The position numbers were made by a program, and so were the translations under genes. This document shows, in pieces, positions 45,081 through 57,100 of a stretch of DNA of 64,000 nt. Each line of letters starts with the position of its first letter. The first letter of the stretch is position 1. Under the pieces are notes generated by a model that made no database searches, was not told the DNA's origin, and saw nothing but the letters and a program-made list of their open reading frames with translations. Origin of the DNA: Chrysochromulina tobinii (Eukaryota > Haptophyta > Prymnesiales > Chrysochromulinaceae); NCBI GenBank assembly GCA_001275005.1, contig JWZX01003073.1, positions 1-64,000 of the forward strand, in the 5' to 3' direction.

Positions 45081-47855
45081 TTAGCGGACCGGTAACATCT
45101 CGTACTCGTCGACGAGCGCCGCCTCATACTCGTCCCCCTCATCAGCAAAGGCGCCCTCCTCGCCGAAGGCGCCGTTGGCGCCGTCGTCGGCCGTAGGCAG
45201 ACGGCCCACGAGCTCGAGTAGCAAGGAGGCCGCCTGTGGCCACTCGGCGAGCAGCGGCGCCGAATCGGCAGCGAAGCGCCACGCGGCTGGCCTCGGCTCA
45301 ACAAGCCGTGCGCGCAGCTCACAGGTGAGCGTCGTGTCGAGCGGGTTCACGCTCACGCCGCAACAGAGGTTGCACAGCGTCTTGGCCGCGAGCAGTGCCG
45401 CGCCGACGTCGGAGGCGATCGCCTCGGCGGCTGCGGCCTCGTCCACGGGGACCGGCGGTGCGGACGAGAGGAGGTACAGGAGCAGTCCGGCGAGCTTGGC
45501 GGCTCCACCGACCTCGATCAGGGCTGCTCGCATGGGTGGGTCCGCCGCCAGGTTGATGAGCGCGCCGCACGCGGCTTCGGCGACGTGTGACGACGAGTGG
45601 TCGAGTAGCAGCAGCAGCGCTTCATGCACGCGCACTCGACAGATCGTGTGACGCGCTTCGGGCAGTCGCGACAGGTTGCCGAGCGCGCGTGCGGCCTCCA
45701 CCTGCCCCTCGGCGTTCGGGAACGTGAGCGCGGGCACCAACGCCATGCAAAGCGTCTCATGGCTTCGCAGCAGCACGGAGCCGTCCACGAGGTAATAGGA
45801 GAGGTTGGTCACCGCCGAGACGACATTCAGATGAAGCTCGTCATCACCCGCCATCCGCGTGCCTTGAAGCAGCCGAAGCAGCGCGAGCGACGCGGGCGCG
45901 GTGGCGATGCGCTCGCCAATGTGCGGCGAGATCGCGAGGTGCGCGATCAGGCGCACGAGCTTCACGAGCACGTCGAGCAGCTCTGCCGCTTCGCCGCCGC
46001 TGCCGCTCCTGCCTGCGTCCCCCCCCTCGCCGCCCTCGCCGCAGTCGCCTTCGCTGCCGACGCCCTCGGTGCCGCCGGCGGGCCTCTCGGCATGCTTGCC
46101 GCCCTCGACATCGCCTCGCCCGCCGCCCGGACCCTCGCGGTTCGTCGCGCCGTCGCGAGCGTCTGCGGCCGCCGGGTCGACCCCTGCGGCAAGCTCCCGC
46201 GTGCTCGCGTCGTCCCGAGCACCTCCCGCCGCCGCGTCGTGATGAGCGCTCGCCTGCGCGCCCATGGATCGTTCGTGGACGGAGGCAGCGTGTCCGCGGC
46301 TCGTGCGCGCGAGGAGCTCCTCCGCGTGGCTCTCGAGCAGCCCGAGCAGCCGCGGCAGCGCGAGCCTCGCGATGGCCTCGCGGTTGGGCGGGTGCGCTGC
46401 CGAGAGGTTGCCCAAGATGAAGCACAGCCGGATCAGCAGCGGCCGGTCCTGCGAGTGCAGCGCGAGCGCCTGCAGCAGCGCGTCCAGGTGCTCCTCGCGC
46501 GCGTCCAGCCGCTGCCGTACGTCCTCGTGCAGAGACAACTTCGCTAGCACCCGCGACACGTTGAGACAGAGCTCGGCATGATGCGGTGCCGCGCGCAGGA
46601 GGGCGCAGAGCTCCTCGACGCAGCTCGTCGACACGAATTGCTTGCGGCTGGAGCCCGAGACCGCGACGTTGCGCAGCGTGGCCGTGAGCTGCACCAGCAG
46701 GTGCGCCGGCCGCACGCTCGCCTCCTTGGCCGCCGCCGCGCTGCCGCCGGGGCGCGGCGTGGGCGGCGCCGCCAGCATCTGATCCGTCTGTTGCTTGACC
46801 GCCTGCGAGAGGATGCCGACGGCATGGAGCTGCACGAGCGCCTTTTGGTTGCTTGCGTCGGCCGAGACGTTCTTGAGCGCGCCCGCCGCGAACACCATCG
46901 CCTCGCTCCCCTTGGCGTCCCCTTGGCTCAGCACCGCGAGCAGCAGCGGGAGCAACCCCAGCTCTCGAAACCGGCGGTCGTTACTTTCCGATTTCGAAAG
47001 ACGGAAGAGGAGCTTGCATGCGCCGAGCTGGGCGGAGCGGTCGGCGCGCGCCCCCAGGATCAGCCGGCACAGGCGCAGCAGCAGCGGCCCCTCGCGCCGG
47101 TCCATCAGCCCACCCGCCGCCGCGAGGATGCACTTCCGTCGAGCAGCCAGCTCCTCGCCAAACACTGGAGGCACACCGGCTGGGCCCGCGGAGCTCGCGG
47201 GCTCGCGCAGCCGTTCCCAGAGGGCGTCGCAGGAGCGCAGCAGCGGCTCGAGCGCCGCATCCGGCCGCAGCTCCGCCAGTAGCCCCTGCGTCTCCGCCCA
47301 CCATGCCTGCTGCTCGACAGGCATGATGTTCTCGTCCGCTCCCGCAGGGCCGATCGCAGGCGGCGGCGGCAGCGCGGCGGCAGGTGCGCCGGCGGGCGCC
47401 CCTGGCACGGGCGGCGGCGGCGGCAACACCGCGGCCGCGGCACCGCTGCTGCTGCTGCCGCCACGGCCGCCGCCGCCGCTGCTGCTGCTGTTGCTGCTGC
47501 CGTAGCTGCTCACCGTGGGCGCTTCCGCTGCCGGATGCGGCAAGGAGGATGGCAGCGACGCATCGAGAGAGAACACCTCGGCACCGCCGTACATGCTCGT
47601 CGGCCGTGGAACTGGGGCCATGGATGTACCAAAGAGCTCACGGTTGATGTGGAACGAGGAGGTCGGACGGTTTGCGAGCTCTGCGGCACTCACGCCGCCG
47701 CCGACGTTGCCGCTGATGGATCCGCTGTTGTGGAAGAGGCTGCGAGATGAGTTGGCCGGCGTGAACGGGCGCGACGGCTCAGCGAGCGATGCGCGCGCCT
47801 CGCGGCGCGCGTTGGCCGCCGACGACCGGGACGCTTCGGCCATGGCACTTCGCAT
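45081..47855 (-). CDS. ARMC2: ARMC2-like armadillo-repeat protein (axonemal)
   Basis: The first in-frame ATG is at 47855 (MRSAMAEASRSS). The frame is open further upstream, so a 5' exon is possible. Length is about 924 residues. The first 200 residues are Ser/Gly/Pro-rich and disordered. The rest is armadillo-like helical repeats. ARMC2-specific stretches include ACKLLFRLSKSESNDRRFRE, EAMVFAAGALKNVSADASNQ, LLIRLCFILGNLSAAHPPNR and VVSAVTNLSYYLVDGSVLL. In animals and Chlamydomonas ARMC2 is needed for axoneme central-apparatus (radial spoke/IFT cargo) assembly, so this supports a flagellate. An internal Glu/Gly/Asp-rich insert (46000-46260) is low complexity. It is divergent from the giant SecA-like gene. 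Confidence 0.85.
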   Translation of the reverse strand: MRSAMAEASRSSAANARREARASLAEPSRPFTPANSSRSLFHNSGSISGNVGGGVSAAELANRPTSSFHINRELFGTSMAPVPRPTSMYGGAEVFSLDASLPSSLPHPAAEAPTVSSYGSSNSSSSGGGGRGGSSSSGAAAAVLPPPPPVPGAPAGAPAAALPPPPAIGPAGADENIMPVEQQAWWAETQGLLAELRPDAALEPLLRSCDALWERLREPASSAGPAGVPPVFGEELAARRKCILAAAGGLMDRREGPLLLRLCRLILGARADRSAQLGACKLLFRLSKSESNDRRFRELGLLPLLLAVLSQGDAKGSEAMVFAAGALKNVSADASNQKALVQLHAVGILSQAVKQQTDQMLAAPPTPRPGGSAAAAKEASVRPAHLLVQLTATLRNVAVSGSSRKQFVSTSCVEELCALLRAAPHHAELCLNVSRVLAKLSLHEDVRQRLDAREEHLDALLQALALHSQDRPLLIRLCFILGNLSAAHPPNREAIARLALPRLLGLLESHAEELLARTSRGHAASVHERSMGAQASAHHDAAAGGARDDASTRELAAGVDPAAADARDGATNREGPGGGRGDVEGGKHAERPAGGTEGVGSEGDCGEGGEGGDAGRSGSGGEAAELLDVLVKLVRLIAHLAISPHIGERIATAPASLALLRLLQGTRMAGDDELHLNVVSAVTNLSYYLVDGSVLLRSHETLCMALVPALTFPNAEGQVEAARALGNLSRLPEARHTICRVRVHEALLLLLDHSSSHVAEAACGALINLAADPPMRAALIEVGGAAKLAGLLLYLLSSAPPVPVDEAAAAEAIASDVGAALLAAKTLCNLCCGVSVNPLDTTLTCELRARLVEPRPAAWRFAADSAPLLAEWPQAASLLLELVGRLPTADDGANGAFGEEGAFADEGDEYEAALVDEYEMLPVR

Positions 47856-48127
47856 TTCTCTCGACACGGTTGGCGAGTTCCTTTCCACAGGCCCAACGGC
47901 CGAAGGCCCATGTTCATGGAGTCAGAGAATTCCTGGAACTCGCACACATAGGATTCCTTGAGTCAGAACCGGGAGTTTGGAGGTTTTGAGATGACAGCGT
48001 CCGCAAGTACCGGTAGTCCCGATTGGGAAAGTTCTTGGGACGCTCGGCAAACCTGCACGCGGTCGAAGCGCGCGCTTTCTGTCGCGGTCTTGTCCGCGAT
48101 CTTCGGGTCGTGACGATCCAGGAGCGA

Positions 48128-51100
48128 ATGTTCACACAGCGCGCTGGAAGCTTTGAACGTGCATCCCGGCGCAAGTCGGAACATGCGGCAGCCGACAAAA
48201 TCGCCAAACATATCTGCACTGCGGAAACAAACCACAGGGAGAGATGCGGAGCCGACCTCGAGAAGCGAGATGAGCTCACCCTTATCGTTCAGCAAGCAAC
48301 GGGGGATGCGCACGCCGCCATCCTGGCTCCGATCGCCCCGCAGCTCGAAGTGTTAGCGCTCATCGAGGGCCTTCTTGATGACGCCGCGGGGTCGCGTGTG
48401 AGGAACCCCGATTCAGTACTTTGGAATAGCATCGACCAGCGGCTCAGCGTAGCCGGCCTGAAGGCCGGTAGGGCCAGTGCTGGCCGATGCGGCTCACCCC
48501 TTCACGCATTGAGCGCTGCTCTTGGACCCGACGGCGATCTGTCAACTTCTTTCGCGCATCGAGAGCTTGCACGCCGAATCGCCGACAAGCTTGACTCGGT
48601 GGTGCAGGAGGGGCCCCAACGCATAGGAGACGTGAATATTCTCAACCTCGTCACTTGGGGTCGGTTGCCCGACGCCGTCGTTGACGACAGCGAGATCGAG
48701 CCCAAGAAATGGCAGGCGCTCTCCGCATATATCCGCGACGATGAAGACCTTGACCAAGTTGGGGCGGACTGGCTCATCTTGGCGCTCGCATGCCTCGTGC
48801 TCGGCCGCAAAATCCTCGTGTACAGCGATTGTTTCAACGTTGCCGTTCGCTTCACACCCGAAGATACTGATGGGGCTCGCTTTGTGCCCGCCGCACAGCT
48901 TCCACCAAGCTCTCAGTGGATCCGATTGACCATGCTCAACGGCCAGTTCTACACTCCCTTGGAGGCGGTCCCCACTCGCGCTGATGGGCTGCTGGCTAAG
49001 CTTGACGAGATGGCCTCGCTCATGGACGTGCAGCTCAAGAGCCAAGCCGCAGGGCTGCCGGCTGTGATGCTCCTCGGCCTAACTGGTGTTGGCAAGAGCA
49101 CGATGATGCACATCCTCTCCGGCAATCAGATGTATGCATGCATCTGCCCCACCAGCGTCTTGCCACTGCGGTTACCATGATGCTGACGCCCGCAATGCGA
49201 TGATGCACATGCAGGTATCTGTTTGACAACGGCACCAACAAGTACGTCAGCGTGAAGGACGAGCAGATTCAAGGCTCGAAGATCGGACTCACAACCAACT
49301 CAGAGACTAAGATGGCGAACGCAATCCGGATCCAGGTACCGTTTTCGGATCCGACGTGGCTCCTTATTGACACGCCAGGCTTTGGAGACACAGAGGGTCC
49401 AATGGACAACATTGTCAGCGCTGTGTCGATAGCCAAGGTGCTGCACGCTCGCCTGAAAACACTGCCAGCCTGTCCAGTCGTTAGTCCAGTCGCCAACCGC
49501 CGGTGTACTCACAGCCGCTTGTCCCTTCGACGCAGGTCACGTGCATGTGCTCCTCCCTTCGAGTCATTATGCTCATCAACCAGAGCGACATTGTGAACGC
49601 GAGGATGACCGCATTTGTCGACCTGGGTAAGACGATCTCGAAATTGTTTTCCGACTTCGAGACAGCGTCTAAATCACTCACGATCTGGGTGCCCAAGAAG
49701 TACACGGATAATGAGGTCGACGAAAAGCGCCTCACGAAAATGCTCGCCAGGGCTCACAAAGACAAGACGAACGAGGAGGCTCAGAGATTGCTCGGGTTGC
49801 TGCTACAGCAGCTCGATGTTGAGCCTCTTCGCGTCGTCAAGTATTCAGAAGAGGGCGGCGGATCGGATGACGACAGCGACTCCGATGCCGAGATGGTCGA
49901 GAAGCCCAACCCGGGCTCCGCCTCTGACGTCACGAGCCCCGCGAGCGGCGCGTCGCCGCCGCCAAAGCGTGCGCGGACCGACGACGAGGAAGATCTGAGT
50001 GGCGAAGAGGAGATCACGATGAAGAAGGTCACGTTCGACGTCAGTAAGCTCCTGCGCCAGCTCGACCACATGAAAGCGCTCGATCGGCCTTCGGAGCAGG
50101 TCTTGCTTCCCCTCTCGAGCGAGTCGCAAGAGCATCTGCGAGAGGTGGCACGTGAGGTGCGAGACCGCTGCGAAGCTGCTGTTGAGCTGCCTGACTTTGA
50201 GACGATTGCCAAGGGATTTGAGTTGCTCTCTCGCATCATCGAGCGACTGCGGGAGGCGGAGCCCGGTGCGACCGACCCACGTCGCGCGACAATGGTCAGA
50301 GACGTCAAGGAGGCGACGAAGATCGTCATCGCGCAATATGTGCTAGCGAAAGACAAAGTCAAGGCGCGCATCGAGGAGCAGTTGAAGCTGCGCATGGAAC
50401 GCCTCGGCAATGCACTGAGTGAGACGAACTTGAGCAGCCAACTGGATCAAGAGGCGCTTCACGCCTTTTCGTGGGCTCGCCGCTGCCTCGGAGCCGCTAA
50501 ACAGATCGAAACGTACGTCGAGAGCCTTCCAACGGAAGAGTCGCTTCAGTTACGCCTTGAACTTCTGCTCAGTGGGCTATGCGATCAAACGATCAAGCTC
50601 GAGGTATCGGACCCAGCCTTCAAGGTGACCCTCATTAAGCTTGGTCAAGTGTGCTCGTACTTCCAGACCGATGCGACTGACAGCATCTTTGCTGCTGTCG
50701 GAAAAGAAGCGGGAGAGTGGCGGCTGACTGTGCTCAAGGCTCTCATCGAAAAGATGGCGTCGCTAAAAGAGGATGTGAGCAACATCATTAGCCTTGGCTA
50801 CCGGGACGTCGAGGCCGCAATAGCTCGTTCCATCGCGCAGCACGACGACAGTTTCCCGAGGTCTGCGTTCGTCGCCGAGGAGGCGGACAATGCGGCCGCT
50901 TTTCACTTTGATCAGGCGGGAGAAAAGCTTCGAATCATGCGGGAGGCGCAGCAGCGCCTCAGCCCATTGGCGCCGGAGCTCACTGGCGTGCTCGAGAGCA
51001 CCTGCGAATGCATTCTTGCACGGCTCGATGCCTACCTTCAATGCGTGATCCAAGCGGCCGCCGGTGCCACCGTACAGCTCTCGACTCCGCAGCTCATTGA

Positions 51101-54100
51101 GCTGACGACTCATCTCGCTGCTCTGAGCAAGGCACGAAGCTCGTTCAAGCTCCGCATTCACTTTGAGCCGTCTGAGACGTCTGCAACTACTGGTGTCGAG
51201 ATCATGGACGCTTCGACTCTGGCCGCAGATGACTCGTGGGTCGCTCTGCCTCCGCTTGGCACGAATGCACTGGACATGCGCTACCGGAATGGTATTGATT
51301 GCATCGTCGCGTGGCATGCCCGCGTGTTGGAACCTGTGCTCGAGGATGTTAAGAAGGCGGAAACGTACTCGTCAGACGCTGACTGTGTGAGCCGAATCTG
51401 CGCGCACCGCGCAGCGCTCGAGGTTGCGAAGCATCTCTTCCTCCTCGGGTCCAACTCTCGCACGGGCATCGAGCCCAAGGTGGCAGAGGCCATTCAGGGT
51501 GCGACCGCGGGCCGGCAGAAGGATCTTGAGCATAAGATTCACGGCGAGCTCGAGCGGTACACGAAGGAGGCGATCAGTGAGGTGCAAGACCTCGATAACG
51601 GCCGATGCTCGTACGCCGACTTCCGTAAGAAGCTGACACTGCTCGAGGCCGCAGCGTGGTGGGATGCTCTTGCGCAAGAAGCCACGATCGGCAAGGCACT
51701 CGATGCCATGTGGCGTGCCTTTCACGACCGGGAGGTTCGCCTCGTGTCAGGGGCCGAGAGCATTGAGAGTCTCCTGCGCAGTGGCCGCCACGAGGCCGCA
51801 GCGGCCAAGTTCCGCAAGCTCAGTGAGATGAGCCCACTGTGGTCGACCGGGGGTGCCGGCACTGAGCCGAATGGCAAGGCGCACGAGGCCAAGGATCTCT
51901 TCGACACGTGCGTAGCTAGCATTCAACAGGTGCTTGCATCGAAGATTCTCGCCGTCCAACAGAACTTGCTTCGCGAAGGCTCCTGGGCCGCATCCGATCC
52001 ACCCCGTGTCGACAAGGCTGTCTTGGACAACCTCAAGCGCGCCGATCAGTTTGTCGATCTAACGACACACATGGAAGCTCTCGGGGACTGTCTTCAAGTT
52101 GGAGAGCTGCTGCATGCAGGCTCTCTGTGCAAGAGCAGGGTCGAGAGCGAGTTCCGCGACATGAAGGCCCGTGTTGAGGAGCTGGCCAATGCCATAGCCA
52201 AGGGGTCGAGGGAGCGCCTCGAGACGGCATGGGCGCGCGCCAAGGACGTGTATGAGGTGCTGCGTGTGCTCTACAGCAAGGCCGCCTATCCCGCGCTCTT
52301 CCAGATGCTCTACGAGCATGTTGAGGGCGACTTTCCGGATTTCGTGCAGATCGAGACTGCCTTCTATCGGAGCCTCAAGATGGCGAGCCAGAACTTTCCG
52401 AGGCTGAAGCTCACTGACCAGTCAGTGCTTACTCAGACGCTGAAGGAATTTGAGGGCGTGCTGCCCGCGACGGACGTGATGGTAGCAGGGCTCAAGAAGG
52501 ACTTCGACACGCGTCACGAGGCGATGGCGGCGCGTCACTCCGATAACATCGACAAGAACAAGACGGACATATGCAACGACTTCCTCAAGCACACGTACAC
52601 CTCCTCGACGTACCGAAAGATGCAGGATCTCTACCGCGGCCCTGGCGAAGACTCGCACGAGTTCGCCGAGGCGTGCCAAGAGCTTCAGGGCAGCCTCGAA
52701 AGACTTGTGAAGGAGATGAGCACGGGGATTCTCATCTTCAAGCTGACCGCGACGAATCATTCCGAAGCGCTCGGCAGTTTCCCTCTCGTCGAGCGCATCG
52801 TCGCACCGTGGAACTTCTTGCAGGCCGCGCTCATCACCCAGCACAGCACGTTCCTCGAGAGGTTTTATAGCAACATGGTAGAGAAGGAGCCTGGCACAGT
52901 GCCACCGGCACCGTTCGTCCTCAAAGAGTCACTCGAGCAGGTGGTAGCGCTGATGGTTGCCAGCCTCAAAGATTCGCTCGAGCCACTGGTCAGTCAGTTC
53001 TGCCAGAATCATCTCGAGACGGCCGCAGCTGGCATTCAACAGATCGACATGGTGATCGAGCAACTGCGCTCAGCCCCGGAACTGTACGAGAATGCTCGTC
53101 ACTTGATCGATGAGGTGAGAAATCGGCAGAAGGCACACCTGGAGTCCCTCAAGTCAGACAGCTCTACGGCCACAGATGGTAAGAATCTGAAGGCATGGCT
53201 CTCGAACCGAGCGGGCCTCCTGCGGCAGCTTGATGCGCTGCAGCGGAAAGGGAACATGCAAGCCGAGTACGAAGCCACATCAGACGCCGTTATCCTACAG
53301 ATCAGGGGAGACTTCAAGGCGAGGCTTGCGCCTGTGCTCGATGGCCACCTCTGGCGCAACATGAAGAAGGACGAGCTCGAGTCCGCACAGTCTGCTGTCT
53401 CGGCATATCAGCGCATCCTTAGTGATTTGCCGGCAGGCACTCAGGATCTCGCGATCAGCGAGGACGACCTGAAAGAAGTCAATGTGCGGATTCAGGTGAA
53501 GAAGCGCAGCTTCGTCGTGGTCAATTTCGAGTCCAAGGAGCCATCTGAACAGGCAAGCATCATCTCGGACCACCTGGCCATGCCAACCGAGTACTCAGAC
53601 TTCGTCGAAAGATATCGAGCCGGATACAAGAAGGTTAGCGAAGACGCGTATCAGATCATGATGAACAAGCCAGTCACGGCGTGGGCACCTCGTGAGCTCA
53701 GCCGCGTAATGATTCGGATGCGCAGCTACGTACAATATGACACCTTCGACACCGCAGGCCCTGCCGATCTTGAGCCATATCATAAGTGCGAGAATAAGCT
53801 CCTCGAGCTGCATGCTCAAGGATCTGCTTGTCTCACGGCTATGATTCAGGTGCTCTCGGTCCCTGGCGGCGATGCTTCTTCTGAACTTACGGGCTACCTG
53901 AAGGGATATCTGGAGCTCCTCCGTATTGCGGTCAACGCAATCGAGTGTAGCGCATCCAATCGGAGCGACCAGCTGGCCATAAGACAAGTCGACGATCACG
54001 TGTACTGCCGAGGACACGACCAAGTGATCATTGACTTTGAGACGGCACGGTCACATGCTCACCATGCCATCGTCCAGGCCACTGAGCTTTTCGGGCTTCT

Positions 54101-57100
54101 GCTCAAGGAGTTGCAGACGCTGCAGATGCACTCCATGACGCCAGCTCGATGCCCGGCCGACCTCAATGCAATGGGCACGGCTCTGCGCCGGCTGCAGCGT
54201 TGGGAGGGCAAGCCCGGTGAAGACTCCATGTTCGACCTCATCGTTCAACTTGAGCAACTTCTCCCCAAGAAATCCGTGGCCTCCGCGTCCGCAGATTCCA
54301 GCAGCGTGTCGTCTGAGCAAACGGCGGCTGATGTGATCCGACTACTCGCAACGCACGCCACGCGAGTGCAGAACGCCGGCACCGTGATCTGCATTCAACT
54401 CGACAAGACAAAGGAGCTGCTTGATGCCCCTCGCGATCCGCAGAATCCCGTGCCTCTGCCCAAGGAGCCGTTCGAGCTCGCTCTGAGCAAGCAGATGGAC
54501 GATCTCGTCAACGAGCTCTCGTGGAAGGTAGACGACGTGCGCTCAAAGCGGGCGTGTTTGAAGTCCGGAGTGATCGAGCAAGTGTCGGACTTCAATGGTG
54601 AATTCATCAAGCTGCTGCAGACTCAGAAGTACACGTTAGCAGGCCAAGCCCTCAAGGGACTTAAGCGCTTCGAGTTCCTCATGGAGATGAGCGAGTTCCG
54701 GGAATGCCGTGGACGTGCCGCCGATTACAACGAGGAGATGAAGAACCATGCAAAACGCCTCGAGGACCAAGCAATTGCTGCTCTGCCTTCGGCACGTGCT
54801 CCCGAGGACCTAGCCGAGCATTTGATCCGGCTCAAGAAGCTTGAGGATGGTATTCCATCCTCGACGAGCGTTGCCCGAGAAGCGATCAAGGTGCTTCTGG
54901 TTGCGCTACAAAAGAAGTTCCCGCAGGGCATGGTCATGCTCGGCGCGTGCCTCAAATCAATTGATCCTGTCCTCGGCAATGCGATTGTCAACTCCTCGGA
55001 GATCTTTGCCGCTCTGCGCGTCACGCTCTTCAATGCGCGCACGCAGCAAGCCTTTGGAGACGTGCTCACGGGCCTCATAGGTGAGCCTGACATGGATAAG
55101 ACGGTGCTCGAACGCCGATACAATGAGTTCAAAGACACGTACGATGGCGACGTGAAGTGGGCGCTCGGTGGGGGCTGCTTTGGCGAAGAGGTGAATTATT
55201 GCGCCTCTAAGGCCAAACAGCGCACAAAGCTGAGTATGACCAAGCAGGCAGGAGCACTTATTGGCTTCACACCAAACGCGCTGGACAGCCTGCCTAAGGT
55301 GCTGGCTGCGATCTGTGCACTCTGGAGCGTGCAGTTTTATCTGAAAACGCGCGATCCGACCTCGAGCTTGGCCGACGCGGCAATCCGCCAGCCGCACGCC
55401 GTGCAGGTGCTGTGCATCTTGCGCCTCCTCGGAGCTGTCGGTAAAGGTGGGGTTCATCTCGAAAACCACCTCGCAGAGGTGCCCACCGGAGAGGGCAAAT
55501 CACTCGTTCTCGCCGTGACTGCTGCGACCCTTGCCCTCTACGATTACCACGTCGATTGCGTCTGCTACAGCAACAACCTGTCCAGTCGCGACCATGATGC
55601 CTTCAAGGACCTGTTTGGCGCACTCGGTCTCTATGATGAGAGCTCACCGCGCATCCGGTATGGCACCTTCGAGCAGCTAAGCGAGCGCCTCATGACAGAG
55701 AAGCACGGCCTGATTCGCGAGCAGATGCTCGCCTCGCTGCAGGGCAAGAAGCTCGCAGCCGACAAGCTCGCGAAGCCTGCTATTCGTCGCGTCTTGCTCA
55801 TCGACGAGGTCGATGTGTTCCTCGACCCAAGTTTCTTCAGCGGCATCTATCGGCCGGGCTTGATGATGCATGACGAGCGCGCGGCGGCTCTAATGCGTGC
55901 AATTTGGGCGAACCCGTCGCAGAACCCATTAGAGCTGGCTGAGTACAAGGCACTCTTCACGCAGCAAGCCATCGTCGCGAAGGGATACGAGTGGTTCGTA
56001 GAGTCAGCAGCCCGCGAGATGCAGCGCACCGCTGCCGATTTCAAGAAGAAGCCTCAGATTCGCGGCCGCGATTACGAACTCACCAACGGGTGGGTGTGGT
56101 ACAAGTCGCAGGACAGCCTGGTGCGCAGCGACCAGCTGAACTACTCGTACATGACGAATTGCGTCTACCTATATGAGCACGAGCGTGGCAGCGTCGAGGA
56201 GGCCCAGCTGCTCGAGCACGGGCTGCCGCTGCATGCCATCTGCGGCGAGTTTTCATATGCTCTGCTGCCGTCCACCAAGCCGTACAGCACCGCCGTGCCC
56301 GCCTTTTACAACTTCATCCTTGGCGTGACTGGCACACTCCGCGAGGGAAGGCTGCCGCCAGAGGCCCGCGACCTGCTGCGCGACCAGATCTTGATCAAGC
56401 ACATGACCTACTGCCCATCCATGTACGGGGCGCTGCAGAGGAACTTTGACAGCAAAAGCAAGGACGACGTCCAGGTGGCGTCAAACTCCGGCGAGCACTT
56501 CATTGCGATCAACAACGAGATCGTCAAGCGGCTGAAGCCGACCGACCACAAGTATACGGGCAAGCGTGCCGTGCTCGTCTTTTTCGAGAGCATCGAGGAG
56601 CTCGATCGCTTCTACAACTCGAGCTACTTCGCACGGCTGAAAGATGGCGCCAATTTACTCACCGAGGTCACGGCGAAGGAGCCGGAGGAGCGTGACTCGC
56701 TCGTCTCGAAGGCCACGCGGCAGGGACAGATCACGCTAGCGACGCGGGTCTTTGGGCGCGGCGTCGATTTCATTGTGGACGACGAGCACATGGTGACCTG
56801 TGGTGGTTTGCACGTGCTGCTCACCTTTTTCCCCCGCGACGTGCAGGAGGAGGTTCAGATCATGGGTCGGAGCGGGCGTCAGGGTGAGAAGGGCTCGTTC
56901 TCGATGGTGATGAACAGCCTTCACCTCCAGGACTTTGGAGGAGACATGGCGCCGGCCGACACGATCAAGACGTGGGTGACAAACGCTGAGCTGTATCAGG
57001 AGATGTCGAAGATTCGGTCGGCCCGCGCAGCGGATGACTTAGCGGAGCGACTTGCTCAGGCTGAATCCGCAAAGGAGAAGCATGATAAAGTCGCGACAGC

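Noticed and set aside
45624-46547. A 307-codon plus-strand frame inside ARMC2
   Set aside because: It is the antisense of armadillo repeats, with no conserved feature of its own.
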